44,746 nucleotides of DNA from Welwitschia mirabilis. Its lineage: Eukaryota; Gnetophyta; Gnetopsida; Welwitschiales. The stretch covers positions 6,609,596-6,654,341 of the forward strand of contig JBOZIK010000001.1 of assembly GCA_051453625.1 (NCBI GenBank), in the 5' to 3' direction. The notes below the pieces were generated by a model, which had not been told where the DNA came from, made no database searches, and saw only the letters and a program-made list of their open reading frames with translations. The stretch's first letter is position 1. Each line of letters begins with the position of its first letter. The position numbers and the translations under genes are program-made. Of the stretch, positions 1-11,345 are shown piece after piece.

Positions 1-211
1 TGCTACTAAATTCATGCATATAAGAAAAAACTGAAAGTATTCAAAGTAATGAAACTAATAAAAGGCTTAAAGTACCAATCAGATAGACGCAATATTTATA
101 GTGGTTTGGGAAACCCCCTACTCCACTCTCAATGATCAGCTTATTACCACGCCTAATCTGGATCTTTGTTAACTCTTCCAGGTATTGCAGGTTCACCTGT
201 AACCTTTACAC

Positions 212-278
212 ATGGACTTTTATAAGCTAAGTCTTAACCTTTCCAATGGACTTTTGCAAGCTAAGTCTCAACCTTTTA
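212..278. repeat. Tandem duplication, period 34 bp, in the LTR
   Basis: Two adjacent copies start at 212 and 246 and share ATGGACTTTT, then (TA/GC)AAGCTAAGTCT. The single-copy version is seen at about 40375-40400 in the other element, so this copy has a local duplication near the LTR end. Confidence 0.75.
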
Positions 279-532
279 CAATGTATGGTAGTGATAAAAG
301 AACGCCAAGATGCACTGATATCACTTCTTCTTTAGTACAATGATTGAAATGGAGCTCTTCTCCTTTAAGTGATGCAATAATGAAGTACAAGATCTGATCT
401 TGAATGTATAGGTACAGCAAATGATAGAAAGTCCTTGGTCAGGAGTACAATGTCAAGATGCTACAGTTAATATCACAATATTCATTCCTTCGATCAAAAT
501 TCAAGAAGCCTTTTTATTCATCTCTCTCTTGG

Positions 533-542
533 CTATTTATAT
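533..542 (-). promoter_or_regulatory. TATA box of the copia LTR
   Basis: On the minus strand the sequence reads ATATAAATAG, followed by a CT/GA-rich stretch (AGAGAGAGATGAATAAAAAGG). It lies between the repeat-rich U3-like part and the R/U5-like part, which is where an LTR promoter is expected. Activity is not known; the element is decayed. Confidence 0.5.
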
Positions 543-639
543 TAGAATACTTTTAGGATTTATTACAAGTAAAAATGGCTTCCAATGCCTATAAACAACT
601 ACAAAACATATACATAATAGATAAAAAATTTCATTTTCT

Positions 640-1110
640 TTTTGGCCGGTCAACCCCTAAAAATTCCTGTTGATCCCTCCTGATGTCGTAAACTACACAG
701 GTCGCCTAAGTAAACTTTTTGGTTGCCTAGTTTCTTATAGCTCTATATCTGGTCGACTCCTCAGGGTCCAGTCAACCGCCATCTGGTCACTCACAAATTT
801 GTCTAATCGCTCATTAGTCCTGATAAAGATTTATTCTAATTTCCTGCATCAGGTCTAGTCAACCCCTCAGGTATCTAGTCGACCCCTTGATGATCGGCCC
901 AAGGATATCAAGTGTGTAGTGCTTAGGTCTGGTGAACCCCTCAGAAATCCAGTCAATCCCTTGACAATTAGTTCAGAAGTACTATTTTTAGGTTTACAGA
1001 TCTGGTAGACCCCTCAAAAATCTAGTTGACCCCTCTGAATTTAGTTTAATTCTGAAAGTATGCTTCAGGTGCGGTTAACCCTTTGAAAGTCTGGTCAACT
1101 CCTCAAAAGA
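640..1110 (-). repeat. Array of degenerate GTCGAC-centred repeats in U3
   Basis: About a dozen degenerate units of the form (C/T)(T/A)GGTCGACCCCTCAG occur at irregular spacing of about 20-60 bp. Examples are near 651, 752, 771, 858, 879, 912, 941, 1000, 1024, 1073 and 1094. Many carry C-to-T or G-to-A changes (GTCAAC, GTTGAC). The core GTCGAC is its own reverse complement, so each unit reads on both strands. Similar arrays occur in the LTRs at 39840-40030 and 43710-44390. Confidence 0.75.
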
Positions 1111-1262
1111 GTAGTGAACTTGACATGTTTCTAGTGATCAGAAATTGACATTCATGGCTTTAGCATCTAACCTGCAAGTGGTTAATATTTTCTACATAAG
1201 ATAAACAAAATTTACTACATAGAAAACATTAGTTTGACTTCAATTAGGAAAACATAATCTGA

Positions 1263-1286
1263 CAATCTCCCCCTTTAACATTGATG
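1263..1286 (-). other. Polypurine tract next to the LTR (copia plus-strand primer site)
   Basis: On the minus strand the motif reads CATCAATGTTAAAGGGGGAG, ending just before the TG of the LTR. It has the same form as the site at 43506-43527. A second, internal copy lies at 1763-1785 (GATGTCAAAAGGGAGAG). Confidence 0.7.
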
Positions 1287-1762
1287 GCAAACAATACTTA
1301 ATTGTAAAATTATTTAAAATTAAGAAAAACTTTCCATCACGAAATGCCTATCATTATTTACAAAAATATTAAGCCTTTTTAAAACAAATTAAAGAAATTT
1401 TAATAAGTCTAATTTTGTGCTAAAATAAAATAATTTAAGGTCCACATTTGAAGAGTTAAGAACAAAGTATTTATGAGAAGCACATTTTGATCATATAATA
1501 TTTATTACTTTGATCATTGACAATTGAAAGTTCATTGCAAATATAGGATGAACATCATTTGGATCCTTAAGTTTCAACATATTAGAAATTTTAAGCTCAT
1601 ATGAATCTTTGAATTGCATTAAAAAAAATTTGAAACACAAATTGAAAGCATAAAATCAAGTGCATTTTTATTTCATTAAACATAAGCATTACAAAGTAAA
1701 AGTGCTTATCAAGAGAAAACTACATCTGAAGGCATAAGAGATAAAGAGACATACAAATAATT

Positions 1763-1785
1763 CTCTCCCTTTTGACATCAAAGAC
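1763..1785 (-). other. Internal second polypurine-tract-like motif
   Basis: Minus strand reads GTCTTTGATGTCAAAAGGGA then GAG, closely matching the LTR-adjacent tract about 500 bp away. The plus-strand element has the same arrangement (42857-42880 and 43506-43527). Confidence 0.55.
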
Positions 1786-2040
1786 AAAGGAAAGAACAAA
1801 AGCATACAAGTAAAAACATAATCAATAGAAAAATATTAAAAAAGATAATACAATTTCTGTTCTGTGCTATTAGCTTTCTCAGAAGGGCCTATAAAACTGA
1901 GAGGGTCCAGATGACCAGGATTTTATTTTGGTTGACTAACCACCTCTGATAGATCAAATCATGGATCTGGTCGACCATCCTGCAATTATTCATAGGATGG
2001 TAAGATAACCCCCAGTTCATTTCTGAAACAAAGAAAAGTA

Positions 2041-3624
2041 TCAAAATTCAGGGGTTTAGTAAAAATATCTTCCAACTATTGATCTATACTTATAAAGTTC
2101 ATAGAAATGTGTTCTTTTTCTACTTGATCTCTTAGAAAATGATTCCTTAGCTTAATATATTTGATTCTTGAGTGCTGAATGTTTATAGCATTGGTATTAT
2201 CACAGAAGATAGGGACTTTTTCAAAATTAACACCGAAATCGTTTAGCATTTCTTTCATCCACAAAAGATGAGTACAACAATTGCCTACTATAATATATTC
2301 TATTGTTGCAGTTAAAAGAGAAATAGAATTTTATTTCTTACTTAACCATCCTATTAAGCATGAACCTAGTAGAAAATAATTTCCACTTGTGCTTTTTTTA
2401 TCATCTTTACAACCAGCCCAGTCTACATCACTAAAACCTATCAGTCCAAAAGATGTCTATATAGGATACCATAAATCATAATCACATGTGCCTTTTACGT
2501 ACCTGATTATTCTTTTTACTGCTTATAAATGTGATTCTTTTGATTGGGATTAATAGCTTGTACAAACTCCAATACTAAACATAATGTTTGGTCTACTTGT
2601 AGTCAAATATAGTAAACTTCTAATCATACTTCTGTAAAGTTTTTGATCCATTAGTTTACCATTTTCATCCAAACTCACTTTACAAGATGTTGATATAGGG
2701 GTGTCAGTTGTTTTTACATTTTCTAATCCAAAACATTTGATTAAATCTCTTACATATTTGGATTGAAAAATAAGTATCCCATCTTTTAATTGCTTTACTT
2801 GTAGCCCAAGAAACATTTTTAATTCGTCAAGCATACTCATTTCAAAATAAGTTGTCATAATATTTGTAAATTCTTTTAACAACTTTTCATCTAAGGCACT
2901 GAATATAATATCATCTACATAGATTTATATAATAATGAAATCCTTTCTCAAATTCCTTACAAATAAGGTTTTATCTACAATTCCATGAATATATCCATTT
3001 TCATTTAAAAAAGTGGCTAGCTTTTCATATCAAGCTCTTGGAGCTTGTTTCAATCCATACAGGGCTTTCTTAAGTCAATACACATAATCAATTTTATGAG
3101 GATCAATAAAACCTTGTAGTTGCTCTACATAAACTTTTTCATTTAAAGTATCATTTAAAAAATCGCTCTTTACATTTATTTGATAAACTTTGAAATTTCT
3201 AAAGGGTGCAAAAGACAAAAACATTCTAATGCTATCTAGCCTTGCAACAGGAGCAAAAATATCACTTACATTAATGCCTTCTATCTGATTATAGCTTTGT
3301 GCTACTAATCTTGCTTTGTTTTTAATGATATTGTTTTCATCATCACATTTATTTTTAAAAATCCACTTAGTTCCAATGATATTTTTATCCTTTGGCCTTT
3401 CTACAAGCTTCCAAAGATCATTCCTCTTGAACTATTATAGCTCATCTTGCATTTCCATCATCCATTCCTCATGAATTTTAGCTTCTTCAATTTTTTTGAG
3501 TTCTATTTTTGAAACATAACAAATGTGAGCACATAAATTCTTCATAGAACCTGTTATCTTTATTTTTGAACTAGCTTATCTAATAATAGATTCTAAAGGA
3601 TAATCTTTTAATAATTTGGGCTTT
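2041..3624 (-). pseudogene. Ty1/copia pol relic: reverse transcriptase and RNase H
   Basis: Translation of the minus strand gives a nearly continuous copia polyprotein. In order: the start of the RT domain (KNIIGTKWIFKNK, NKARLVAQ, FAPVARLDSIRM), KKALYGLKQAPRA, the catalytic IYVDDII, the FLGLQV region, then RNase H (GFSDVDWAGCKDDKKSTSG, FCDNTNAINIQHS, LEDIFTKP). The motif style resembles the SIRE/Maximus or a nearby plant copia lineage. At least eight in-frame stops interrupt it, many at expected Trp or Gln codons (for example RA*YEKL and I*IYVDD). It therefore cannot encode a working enzyme. The 5' part (gag, protease, integrase) lies beyond the N run at 3625 or is lost. Confidence 0.92.
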
Positions 3625-3724
3625 NNNNNNNNNNNNNNNNNNNNNNNNNNNNNNNNNNNNNNNNNNNNNNNNNNNNNNNNNNNNNNNNNNNNNNNNNNNN
3701 NNNNNNNNNNNNNNNNNNNNNNNN
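3625..3724. other. Assembly gap (100 N)
   Basis: Run of N immediately upstream of the copia RT relic in its reading direction; the round length suggests a placeholder rather than a measured size. Confidence 0.95.
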
Positions 3725-6700
3725 AATTGATATCAAAAATGTTTTACATAGTTTAGAAACTCTATTAATTAAAGCTTACAAAATGTGGGTTATAACACTA
3801 ATCATCCATCAACCTTTCTACAAGCGCTTCACTGATCTTCCACGAACTACCTTAATGATTGAATCTCAGTTAGCTTAAAGAAGAAAATGGAAACTAGATA
3901 ACAAGGATATGCTATCTAGCCTCCTTCCCATCATCATTACATCCCCTTTCCATTTTTTTCACATTACATCCTATTCTCTACCTCCCATCTAAGAGGTAGT
4001 CTTTCTCTTTCTTTCTTGCTTCTAGATCTCTGCATTTGGGAGACCCCCTCTACATCTTCTCGATATTTCCTTATTACCCTCTAGTATTGTAAAATTCATG
4101 TATGAGACTAGAGCTCCCTTCCTCGCATACTGAATGGTAATATCTTCTTTACTTCCTTTAAACTCCCAACTAGTTTTTAACTTCTCCTCCTTAATAAGGA
4201 AGGCTTATGAACACAACAAAAGAAGATTCTATAAACTGCACATTGTCTTTTACCAACTCTAGTTCTTTTTACTCAAGTATTGTAATAGGTTATTTCTAGT
4301 CATCCATTTTTTTAGGATAATGATATTTCATTATTTTCACCTAAGAGAGACTTATTTATAATCATTTCCTCTCTATTTCAATAGGAGGAAAAGTTTTTTC
4401 AGAGAGTTATTGATAAAATAGTATTGTTCCTTTTTCATTGCTCTATTACTTAGCATTTGTAGGCACAATAGAGAGTATTAAGGACTTTTTTAAAATAACC
4501 TTCTCCTTGAGAAATAGACCCCTAGATCCTTTTTCATTTCTTTTTATAAAAAACTACATCCACTTAGTTACAGGCTTAGGAGAAGATCTAACTGAAACCT
4601 CTAATCCCAGATCTAAGACCTATTTCATACCCTTTACTTGGACCTTAGAATAATCTAACAACACCTCCTTCCTTAGAATGTCCTCCCTTTAATAATAACT
4701 ATTTTGTAAAAATTTGCATCTCTTTATGTAATATTTAGATTGTATTATGCTATATCAATTACTTGTAATCTAGTTGTAATTTTAATAACCTTAATTTATT
4801 AACTTTATTGATAATAAAGCATTTCTTTCATTTTTAACTTCTATGCATATTTGTTTCTTTTATTAATTTGTTAAGAATTCCTATGCTTCATTTCATTTTT
4901 ACATAAGCTCTCAACATATTATTCAAAGAGCAGGGCTTGGACCTCTATCCTAGCCTTCATATAGTGTTTAGGGTTACTTTGAATGGTTATGCACTGCAGC
5001 TTGTTATTCTACTACCAAAAGGTATATTATTTTGTAGGTAAGAATAACTTACTCTTCACCATCAGCATGATCATTTATTCTCTTCTTTAGACTCCTATCT
5101 ATTGAAACCTTATTGAAATCCTTCTTGAACATTTAAATCTTTGTGAGTTTAAAGTTCCCTTGTAGTCCTTTAAAGAGAATTCCAATTAGGATTACCTATA
5201 TTGTAATAGAATAACCTTGTTTTATAAGTTTAAACTGCTACATATACCTTGACCATTAGGGAATAACCCTTAAATATTATCAATTATAATAAACCTCAAG
5301 GTATAGTAGTGTCATTTACTTCCATAAAGTCATATACATGATTATCTTCATTTAAATTGTCCATCACATTTTAAATTTTTCCAAAACTACCATGTTATTA
5401 TGTCCATTTCTATAATGTTCTTACTATTTCATTTATACTTCTTCAAAAGTTTTAACTTATTTCTCAAGTATTTCCTATTAATTTCCTTCATTCTTTCTCT
5501 TAAATATATAATTGTGATTGCACTCATCCAAGGTCTTTCTAAAGTGCAAGAATTATGAGTATATTTCCATTTCTTTTTCATAACTACCAAATCTAGTAAA
5601 TACAAAAATCCTGGTAGTTCAATAGGAATATTAATAAAATATCTTCATATGTAATGATTAATCTATCTTACATAGATACTTGGCCTTCATAAGGACTTAG
5701 CTCTAGCTTTCCTAGTTCCTTATGACCTCCATATGTTATGCTATTTATACTATCTCCTAGGTTTATATAAGATTTAAATCTCTATTATCCATTAATTCTT
5801 ATGCTAATTGATATTTATGGATTAGAATATTTCTCATTTTTATCATCTAGAATAATTTGTACAAAATCCCATGACATTTGATTTATGTGCTTGTGTTTGA
5901 TTTGGATTTTTTAAGTCTATTTCTTTTTCTTTTCCTCCTTCTTTTTTATGCTATCTTTCTTAAATAATGTTTTGATTTTTTACCAAAAACGTGGTGTATA
6001 TTTTAACATATTTATTAATAGTAAAGAAATTAATGTTTCTTTTAGAGCTTTTATGAGATATTCTAAATGGTTTTTTTAACTTTTTACATCCTGGTTATTC
6101 TATTTGCTTTCTTCTTAAAGAAAAAGACAAGGAAGTTTCTTGAAGATCAATAGTTTCTTTCATATCTCTATGCCTTATGCTTGCTTTCTAATTCATGCGG
6201 ATATATTTTCCAAATATAGAAAATATTAGTTTAGGTCCAACTTTTCTTGTATTTGATTGGGCTTGTATTTTCATTTATACTTTTTTTACCATTTTATCTT
6301 TCTTTTGTTTAGATCTTAAAGAATATTAAATTTTTTAATTATTATTTTTATTATAAATTAGATAGTACTCATGTTATTATTTCCTTTTTGATTGAATGTA
6401 TTAAGGCACTAGTTTAATCACCAATATGCCTTTTCCAACTTTAAGGTTGATAAAGGTGTGTTTTATTTTTCTTGTAGGAAAATTACTTGGATTTGTAATC
6501 TATTCTATTAATATCCAATCATTAAACAAATGTTTGCATTTAAGGACAATATATTTCATAGTGATCATCTTCTTCATAATGTTTATAAAGATTCACTTCT
6601 TCTTTATCTACATGAGTTACTGTCTTATCAAATTATTCTATTATATCATATGTAATCTTTTTAGCTACATTCTCAAATTTTAATTTCTTTTCTTTCTATA

Positions 6701-7640
6701 ATTACATGCTTATTTAATTTTTTTCCTTTTAATTTCTTAAATTAGTAATAGAAGCATCTTGTGTCTTGACTTATCCTATATTTTTTAAACACATTTCTCT
6801 AACTAGACTTTAAATTCTGAACCTTGATGCTTTCTCTACATAGCATTCTAATTTTCCTAAGGTTAGAGTTTGTATTATTTTTAATAAAATCCTTATTTTT
6901 TTAGCATCTGATTTCTTAATTTGAATATTTTTCTAAAAGAACTTGCTACCTATTCATTAATTCATCAAATCTTTCATTCTTCCTCTATTTAAAGTTAAAG
7001 ACTTAATTACTTAAGCCATATATATATCCCTCATAAGTTATAAATTACTTCCAAAGGGTGTTGCTCATGCTCTCCAAGATTTACATATGTTATTAGAAAA
7101 TTCATAATACAATAGTTAACTTTCTCCTTTTAATGAAAAAGGAAATACCTTATAAAATTTGAGTTTCTATGTAAGTAGTTAGCTTTGCAAAATTAGTTAA
7201 ATAAACTAAAATGCAAGAGGGGTTACTAATACTTATTTCCTACAAAGCTAGACATCAATGTACTATTAATATTTCTTATTTTATCTAGTATTTATAATAC
7301 TTTAAAATCAATAGGGCTTAGTTCCCATTAATTTGGAAAAATGAATATGTACTAGTGGACTAAATTACTCATCTTCTTCCAATATAATTCTCTAATAAAT
7401 TTTTTTGATTAATTTATAAGTTCTAATTTATTGTGTATTTTTAGGTTTCTTTAAATTCCTAATGATTTAAATAACCTTCATTCCATTTCAAGTACCAAAA
7501 TAGAAGAAATTTTATTTTATAAGATATAATTCATCATCTTAAGCTTAGTTAATCACATCAAATTATATCTTAACCATTTAACTATTTTTTTTAAGATCAT
7601 ATTTATCAAGATTCTTCTTTGTTTCCTCTTGATACCCTGC
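3725..7640. other. AT-rich intergenic DNA without a recognisable gene
   Basis: Short open frames at 4438-4653 (+) and 6426-6683 (+) have low-complexity, Phe/Ile/Leu-rich translations as expected from AT-rich DNA. I see no domain motif, no clear splice structure and no clear LTR boundary. The stretch is probably old, decayed repeat DNA. Confidence 0.6.
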
Positions 7641-7645
7641 TTATG

Positions 7646-7721
7646 ATGGCTTTATTCATGGTATTCTCACATTAGAAAAAATTATGGCTTTATTCATGGT
7701 ATTCTCACATTAGAAAAAATT
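7646..7721. repeat. Perfect 38-bp tandem duplication
   Basis: The unit beginning ATGGCTTTATTCATGG is present twice head to tail (7646-7683 and 7684-7721) with no mismatch. In a region where other repeats are heavily diverged, this suggests a recent duplication or an assembly artefact. Confidence 0.9.
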
Positions 7722-8537
7722 AAATAAATAAAATAGTAAAAATTGTCTATTTTATCTTTAGCCTAGAAAGATCTAAATAGTATTCTCCTCTAGTACCAAA
7801 ATAATAGGTTTAGACTCTAAGAAAAATTCATGATATTCTAGGCTTAAAAGCACAAAATATTAGGATGATAATCCTTAGAAGTGTTAAATTATCATTGATT
7901 ATTTATTTTTATAAGTGATTTATCTTTCTCACTTAGGTCTCTATTTGAATAAAATATGTAGTTTAGTCATTAATCTTAAAGTTAGCAATCTTATGATGCT
8001 AAAATTGCCCTTTATGAAAGCATATGTCTCCACAAATGGAAGTAATATCAACTTGAAAAGTTACCCGTCAGGGTATTTATTTAACTTATAAATTATTAAG
8101 ATTTATTTATATAATGTATATAAATCAAACAGTGGTAAAGAATGATAAATAAAGAATTGATAATGTCTACATAAATGTGTTTATTTCTAAATAAAATTCT
8201 TAATAGCTTTTTCAATAAAGGTATTACTAGAAAAACGAAATAGATACACTTTTTTCTAAAGAGGTTTCGTATGTATAGCACTGGTAATAGTCGTGCTAAT
8301 AATAAAACCCTCATAATCCTTTTAGTATAAGTACAAAATAACATACTGCATAAAGAAACATTTAGTACTATTTAGTAGCTAAAATATTTAGATATTAATG
8401 TTGTAATCAGTTTGCCCTTATAAGTATCCTTTTGTATTTTTCATATATAGTACATCTAAAGCTTTTCAATACATCCAAATATACGATGATTTTTCACTCT
8501 CATAAAACTCTTAGAAAGAACTTTTCTAATAATTTAA
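7722..8537. other. Intergenic, nothing recognised
   Basis: AT-rich sequence. A minus-strand open frame at 8096-8344 has no recognisable motif and an AT-driven composition. Confidence 0.5.
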
Positions 8538-8597
8538 GGCCATTAGTTTAATGGCATGCATCCTTGCCACAAGGTCATAAAAGCTATCCTCAGAAAT
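8538..8597 (+). mobile_element. Possible tRNA-derived SINE head ahead of the microsatellite
   Basis: The segment GGCCATTAGTTTAATGGCAT followed by GCATCCTTGCC resembles a degenerate tRNA A-box region with a following arm. A much weaker B-box candidate (GGTCATAAAAGC) follows, and the segment runs straight into CT then GT repeats, a common SINE tail. Too decayed to be certain; not a functional tRNA. Confidence 0.3.
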
Positions 8598-8603
8598 CTC
8601 TCT

Positions 8604-8673
<70 letters not shown>

Positions 8674-8773
8674 NNNNNNNNNNNNNNNNNNNNNNNNNNN
8701 NNNNNNNNNNNNNNNNNNNNNNNNNNNNNNNNNNNNNNNNNNNNNNNNNNNNNNNNNNNNNNNNNNNNNNNNN

Positions 8774-8837
<64 letters not shown>
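8597..8837. repeat. Compound microsatellite (CT)n(GT)n with an embedded gap
   Basis: A short CT run (8597-8607) passes into GT dinucleotides, broken by 100 N at 8674-8773 and resuming to 8837. True length unknown because assembly failed inside it. Open frames across it in several registers are simple-repeat artefacts. Confidence 0.95.
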
Positions 8838-8841
<4 letters not shown>

Positions 8842-9299
8842 CATAGGATGAATGGTATTCTATTGTTTAGTGATGATTACCTAAAGAACAAACTTGTATA
8901 GTTGGAATGTGATAAAGACATATGTCTTCTTCTAAACTTGTCATTTATTCATGATTTGTTGAGTTTGATAAAAGTATAACTACGTTTATACATTGAGAGA
9001 TGTATGTCAGGTATCCCTTCTATAAATATGTCCCTTGTTTATAAGAGTTTATCATGCATATTATTTTTCTAATAAGATGTTATGATAAACTACTATTAAA
9101 CAATAGTTTTAGTCATCATCATTTGTCAAAATTTTGAAATATGTAAAAGGAATGGGATATTTTAAACTTTGATTACAATTTGATGCTAACTCAAACTCAA
9201 AGCTTTTACAAATTTAATCTTTAGTCATTGTTAGAATATAACAAAATTTGCTATAGGATAACTAACATTCTTGGGATCTTCACTAATCTCTTAGATAAT

Positions 9300-9670
9300 G
9301 AAGTGATAGTAGATAATAATAGCTTCATGATATAAAGTGGAGTACATAGCAACATTGAATTAAGTAAGGAGGTGATTTGAGTACGAAGATATTAAAAGTT
9401 ATAAATGTTTTATAAGAAGGGCTTACAAATTTTTACATGGATAATTAATGTACAATTCACATGATAAAGAATCCAATGTTTTATAATAGAACAGATCACA
9501 TTACAACAAAAGGTCAAGTGATATAAGAACTACTTTAGAATGGAGTTACAGATGTGTCGTATGTTTCATCAATAGATCAAGTTATAGACATTCTAAAAAT
9601 GCTACTTGGAAAAATAAAGTTTTTCAATTATCAACTAAGAGTAAGCAACATGAAGTCCTCTTAAGTCAAT
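9300..9670 (+). pseudogene. Ty1/copia RNase H relic, heavily frameshifted
   Basis: Translations in shifting frames give copia RNase H motifs in the right order: a VEYIA block (as in AEAEYIA), NRTDHI, then VSYVSSIDQVIDIL and LGKIKFFNYQLRVS, which match the family's TKHI, DQ-ADI-TK and LGVxxF C-terminal pattern. Many stops and frameshifts. Orientation is opposite to the element at 1-3624, so it is a separate insertion. No intact LTR could be delimited downstream. Confidence 0.75.
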
Positions 9671-11159
9671 AAGAAGAATTATACTAAATGGTTAACTATG
9701 TGGCATTTTAGACCATCTAAGCCATGTTAGCTTAGGACTGAGGTTCTTCTCTAAGCACTCTAGTTTCCTTGAAGAATATTTAGTTTTTAATTGTTATTAT
9801 TATCAATGTATTAGTTGCATTGTTTGTCTAGTGTAATAATCCTAATCTTCTAAACTTAGGGAAGGGATTAAAAGTCTTATGGTTTATAACTTTAATTAGT
9901 AATATCATAATCAAGGGAATAAATATAAATGATTTACTAATGGTAAAGATGTACTTAGTAATTAATAAAGTCAAGACCGTATTCAATGTCTAACTACAAA
10001 TTATATACTAGTAAAAATATTGTTAATTATGTCAACATTTCAATCATTTTCATTTTTTAGTTTTATTTTAACTTCAGTTTTGGAAGTGAATTCAATACAA
10101 CAGTCGCTAATCTTTTAACATCATCCTTTCCAATATGAAGCAGTTAACTTATTTGAAATCTTGTTTAATTTCTATATGATTATTCGCTTACAAATGAGGA
10201 CATAAATAAAGAAAGTTCAACTTGAGACTGCCAACTTTTAGACCTATTTGATGTTTTTCACTTATGCACCCTACTTAATGCAATAGGTGCTTTGTAATCA
10301 CCTTACTTTTCCCTTTTTTTTTTGTGAGACTTCACCCTTATTTGTAAGCTTAACGCTCTCATGGGTGTTAAAAGTGTGAATGGATTGGAGCTGCCAATGT
10401 TGATCTTTGCCTTTGCCATGAAATTTTCATCTACAAAATTAAAACACACAACCTTAGTCGCCTCCATTGTTACGTCACAATGTAGTCACCTCTCAATATT
10501 CGAGTAAACCTCATGATAGGCCAGAAACTTAATAAACTAATAATGTGGAACTATCTTAGGCTCTTACCTCTTGCCATAATTGCTTCCACACTCATAGCTA
10601 ATGCCTTAAATAACCTCAAACATCAGCCTCGTAAAAACAACTAGTAGGAAGTCTAGTGTATCCCCTTGCTTAATGTGATGGAGTACTTCACCTTCAAACT
10701 CCATCTTCAGTAATCCCAAAACATATATTACCTCTATAATTTGGCATTGTAAGCTCTTCAAATAAAACAGAATATGTAATAAAATTTCAAGGCCCATATC
10801 GAAAAGTAAGAGATGTAGGTTGCACAACTAAGTTAGATTAGAGGCACTAGTGAGAAAGGAACTTCATCCTCCTCTTAGGCAAGATAACCTTGGCTCTATG
10901 GTGGGATCAACTTTGCTCTCTCCCCTCTTGGTTTTCCTTTAATAATTTCCAAGACTTTGATTTTACTTTTTATACTTTGAGCAATTGCTGATTTTAAGTG
11001 GATATTTTAAGTTATCATCACTATTTAACTTAATATTGTCTTTCTTCTTTTTTTGTTGCTTCTATTGCCTTTTTTTTCTTTTTTCTTTGGGGTTGGGGGA
11101 TAGGGGTTGGAAGGGAGGGGTTAGGGTTGTGTGGATGGAGGCAGAGGAGTGGCATGTGA
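9671..11159. other. Intergenic, no gene recognised
   Basis: Mostly AT-rich, with slightly higher GC from 10240 on. Open frames at 10606-10827 (-) and 10985-11167 (+) show no domain motif. G-rich tracts near 11090-11140 may be part of an old repeat. Confidence 0.5.
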
Positions 11160-11345
11160 AACTTTGAGTGATCATACGTTCTCCTAAAAGTATAGTGACA
11201 ACAATCACAAAAATAAATACTTTGGTTACACTTAGACCCTCATAGTATGCCAAGTTTAACTTTTAAATCTAAAACTTTTCCAACAAAGGAGAGTTATTCC
11301 ACCCACTAAACTACCACCCCATTGGTGGATGGCTTTTTGGGATTT
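11160..11345 (-). mobile_element. SINE-like short repeat, copy 1
   Basis: On the minus strand it begins with a tRNA-like A-box region (TGGTAGTTTAGTGGG). It then shares a body with the copy at 13920-14097: both contain versions of GGCATACTATGAGGG, ATTGTTGTCACTATAC and a final TATGATCACT-like end. Two diverged copies in the same orientation, about 2.7 kb apart, support a dispersed short element. The Pol III boxes are degenerate. Confidence 0.5.

Larger units (their letters stand above)
1..1264 (-). mobile_element. Ty1/copia long LTR (3' LTR of the minus-strand element), cut by the window edge
   Basis: Read on the minus strand, the LTR begins TGTCAG at 1264 directly after a purine tract (AAAGGGGGAGAT) and runs to the left edge. 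Its first half holds many GTCGAC-like repeats; a TATA box and a transcribed-looking segment follow. The stretch 1-280 aligns by eye with 40370-40512 of the second copia element (shared blocks such as AATCCAGATTAG, GTGGAGTAGGG and TTTCCCAAACCACTAT), which shows that both belong to one LTR family. The far end of the LTR, the target-site duplication and the insertion age cannot be read here. Confidence 0.75.

Noticed and set aside
8556-8901. Overlapping open frames encoding Cys-Val or Thr-His runs on both strands
   Set aside because: They are translations of the GT/CA microsatellite and the N run, not genes.
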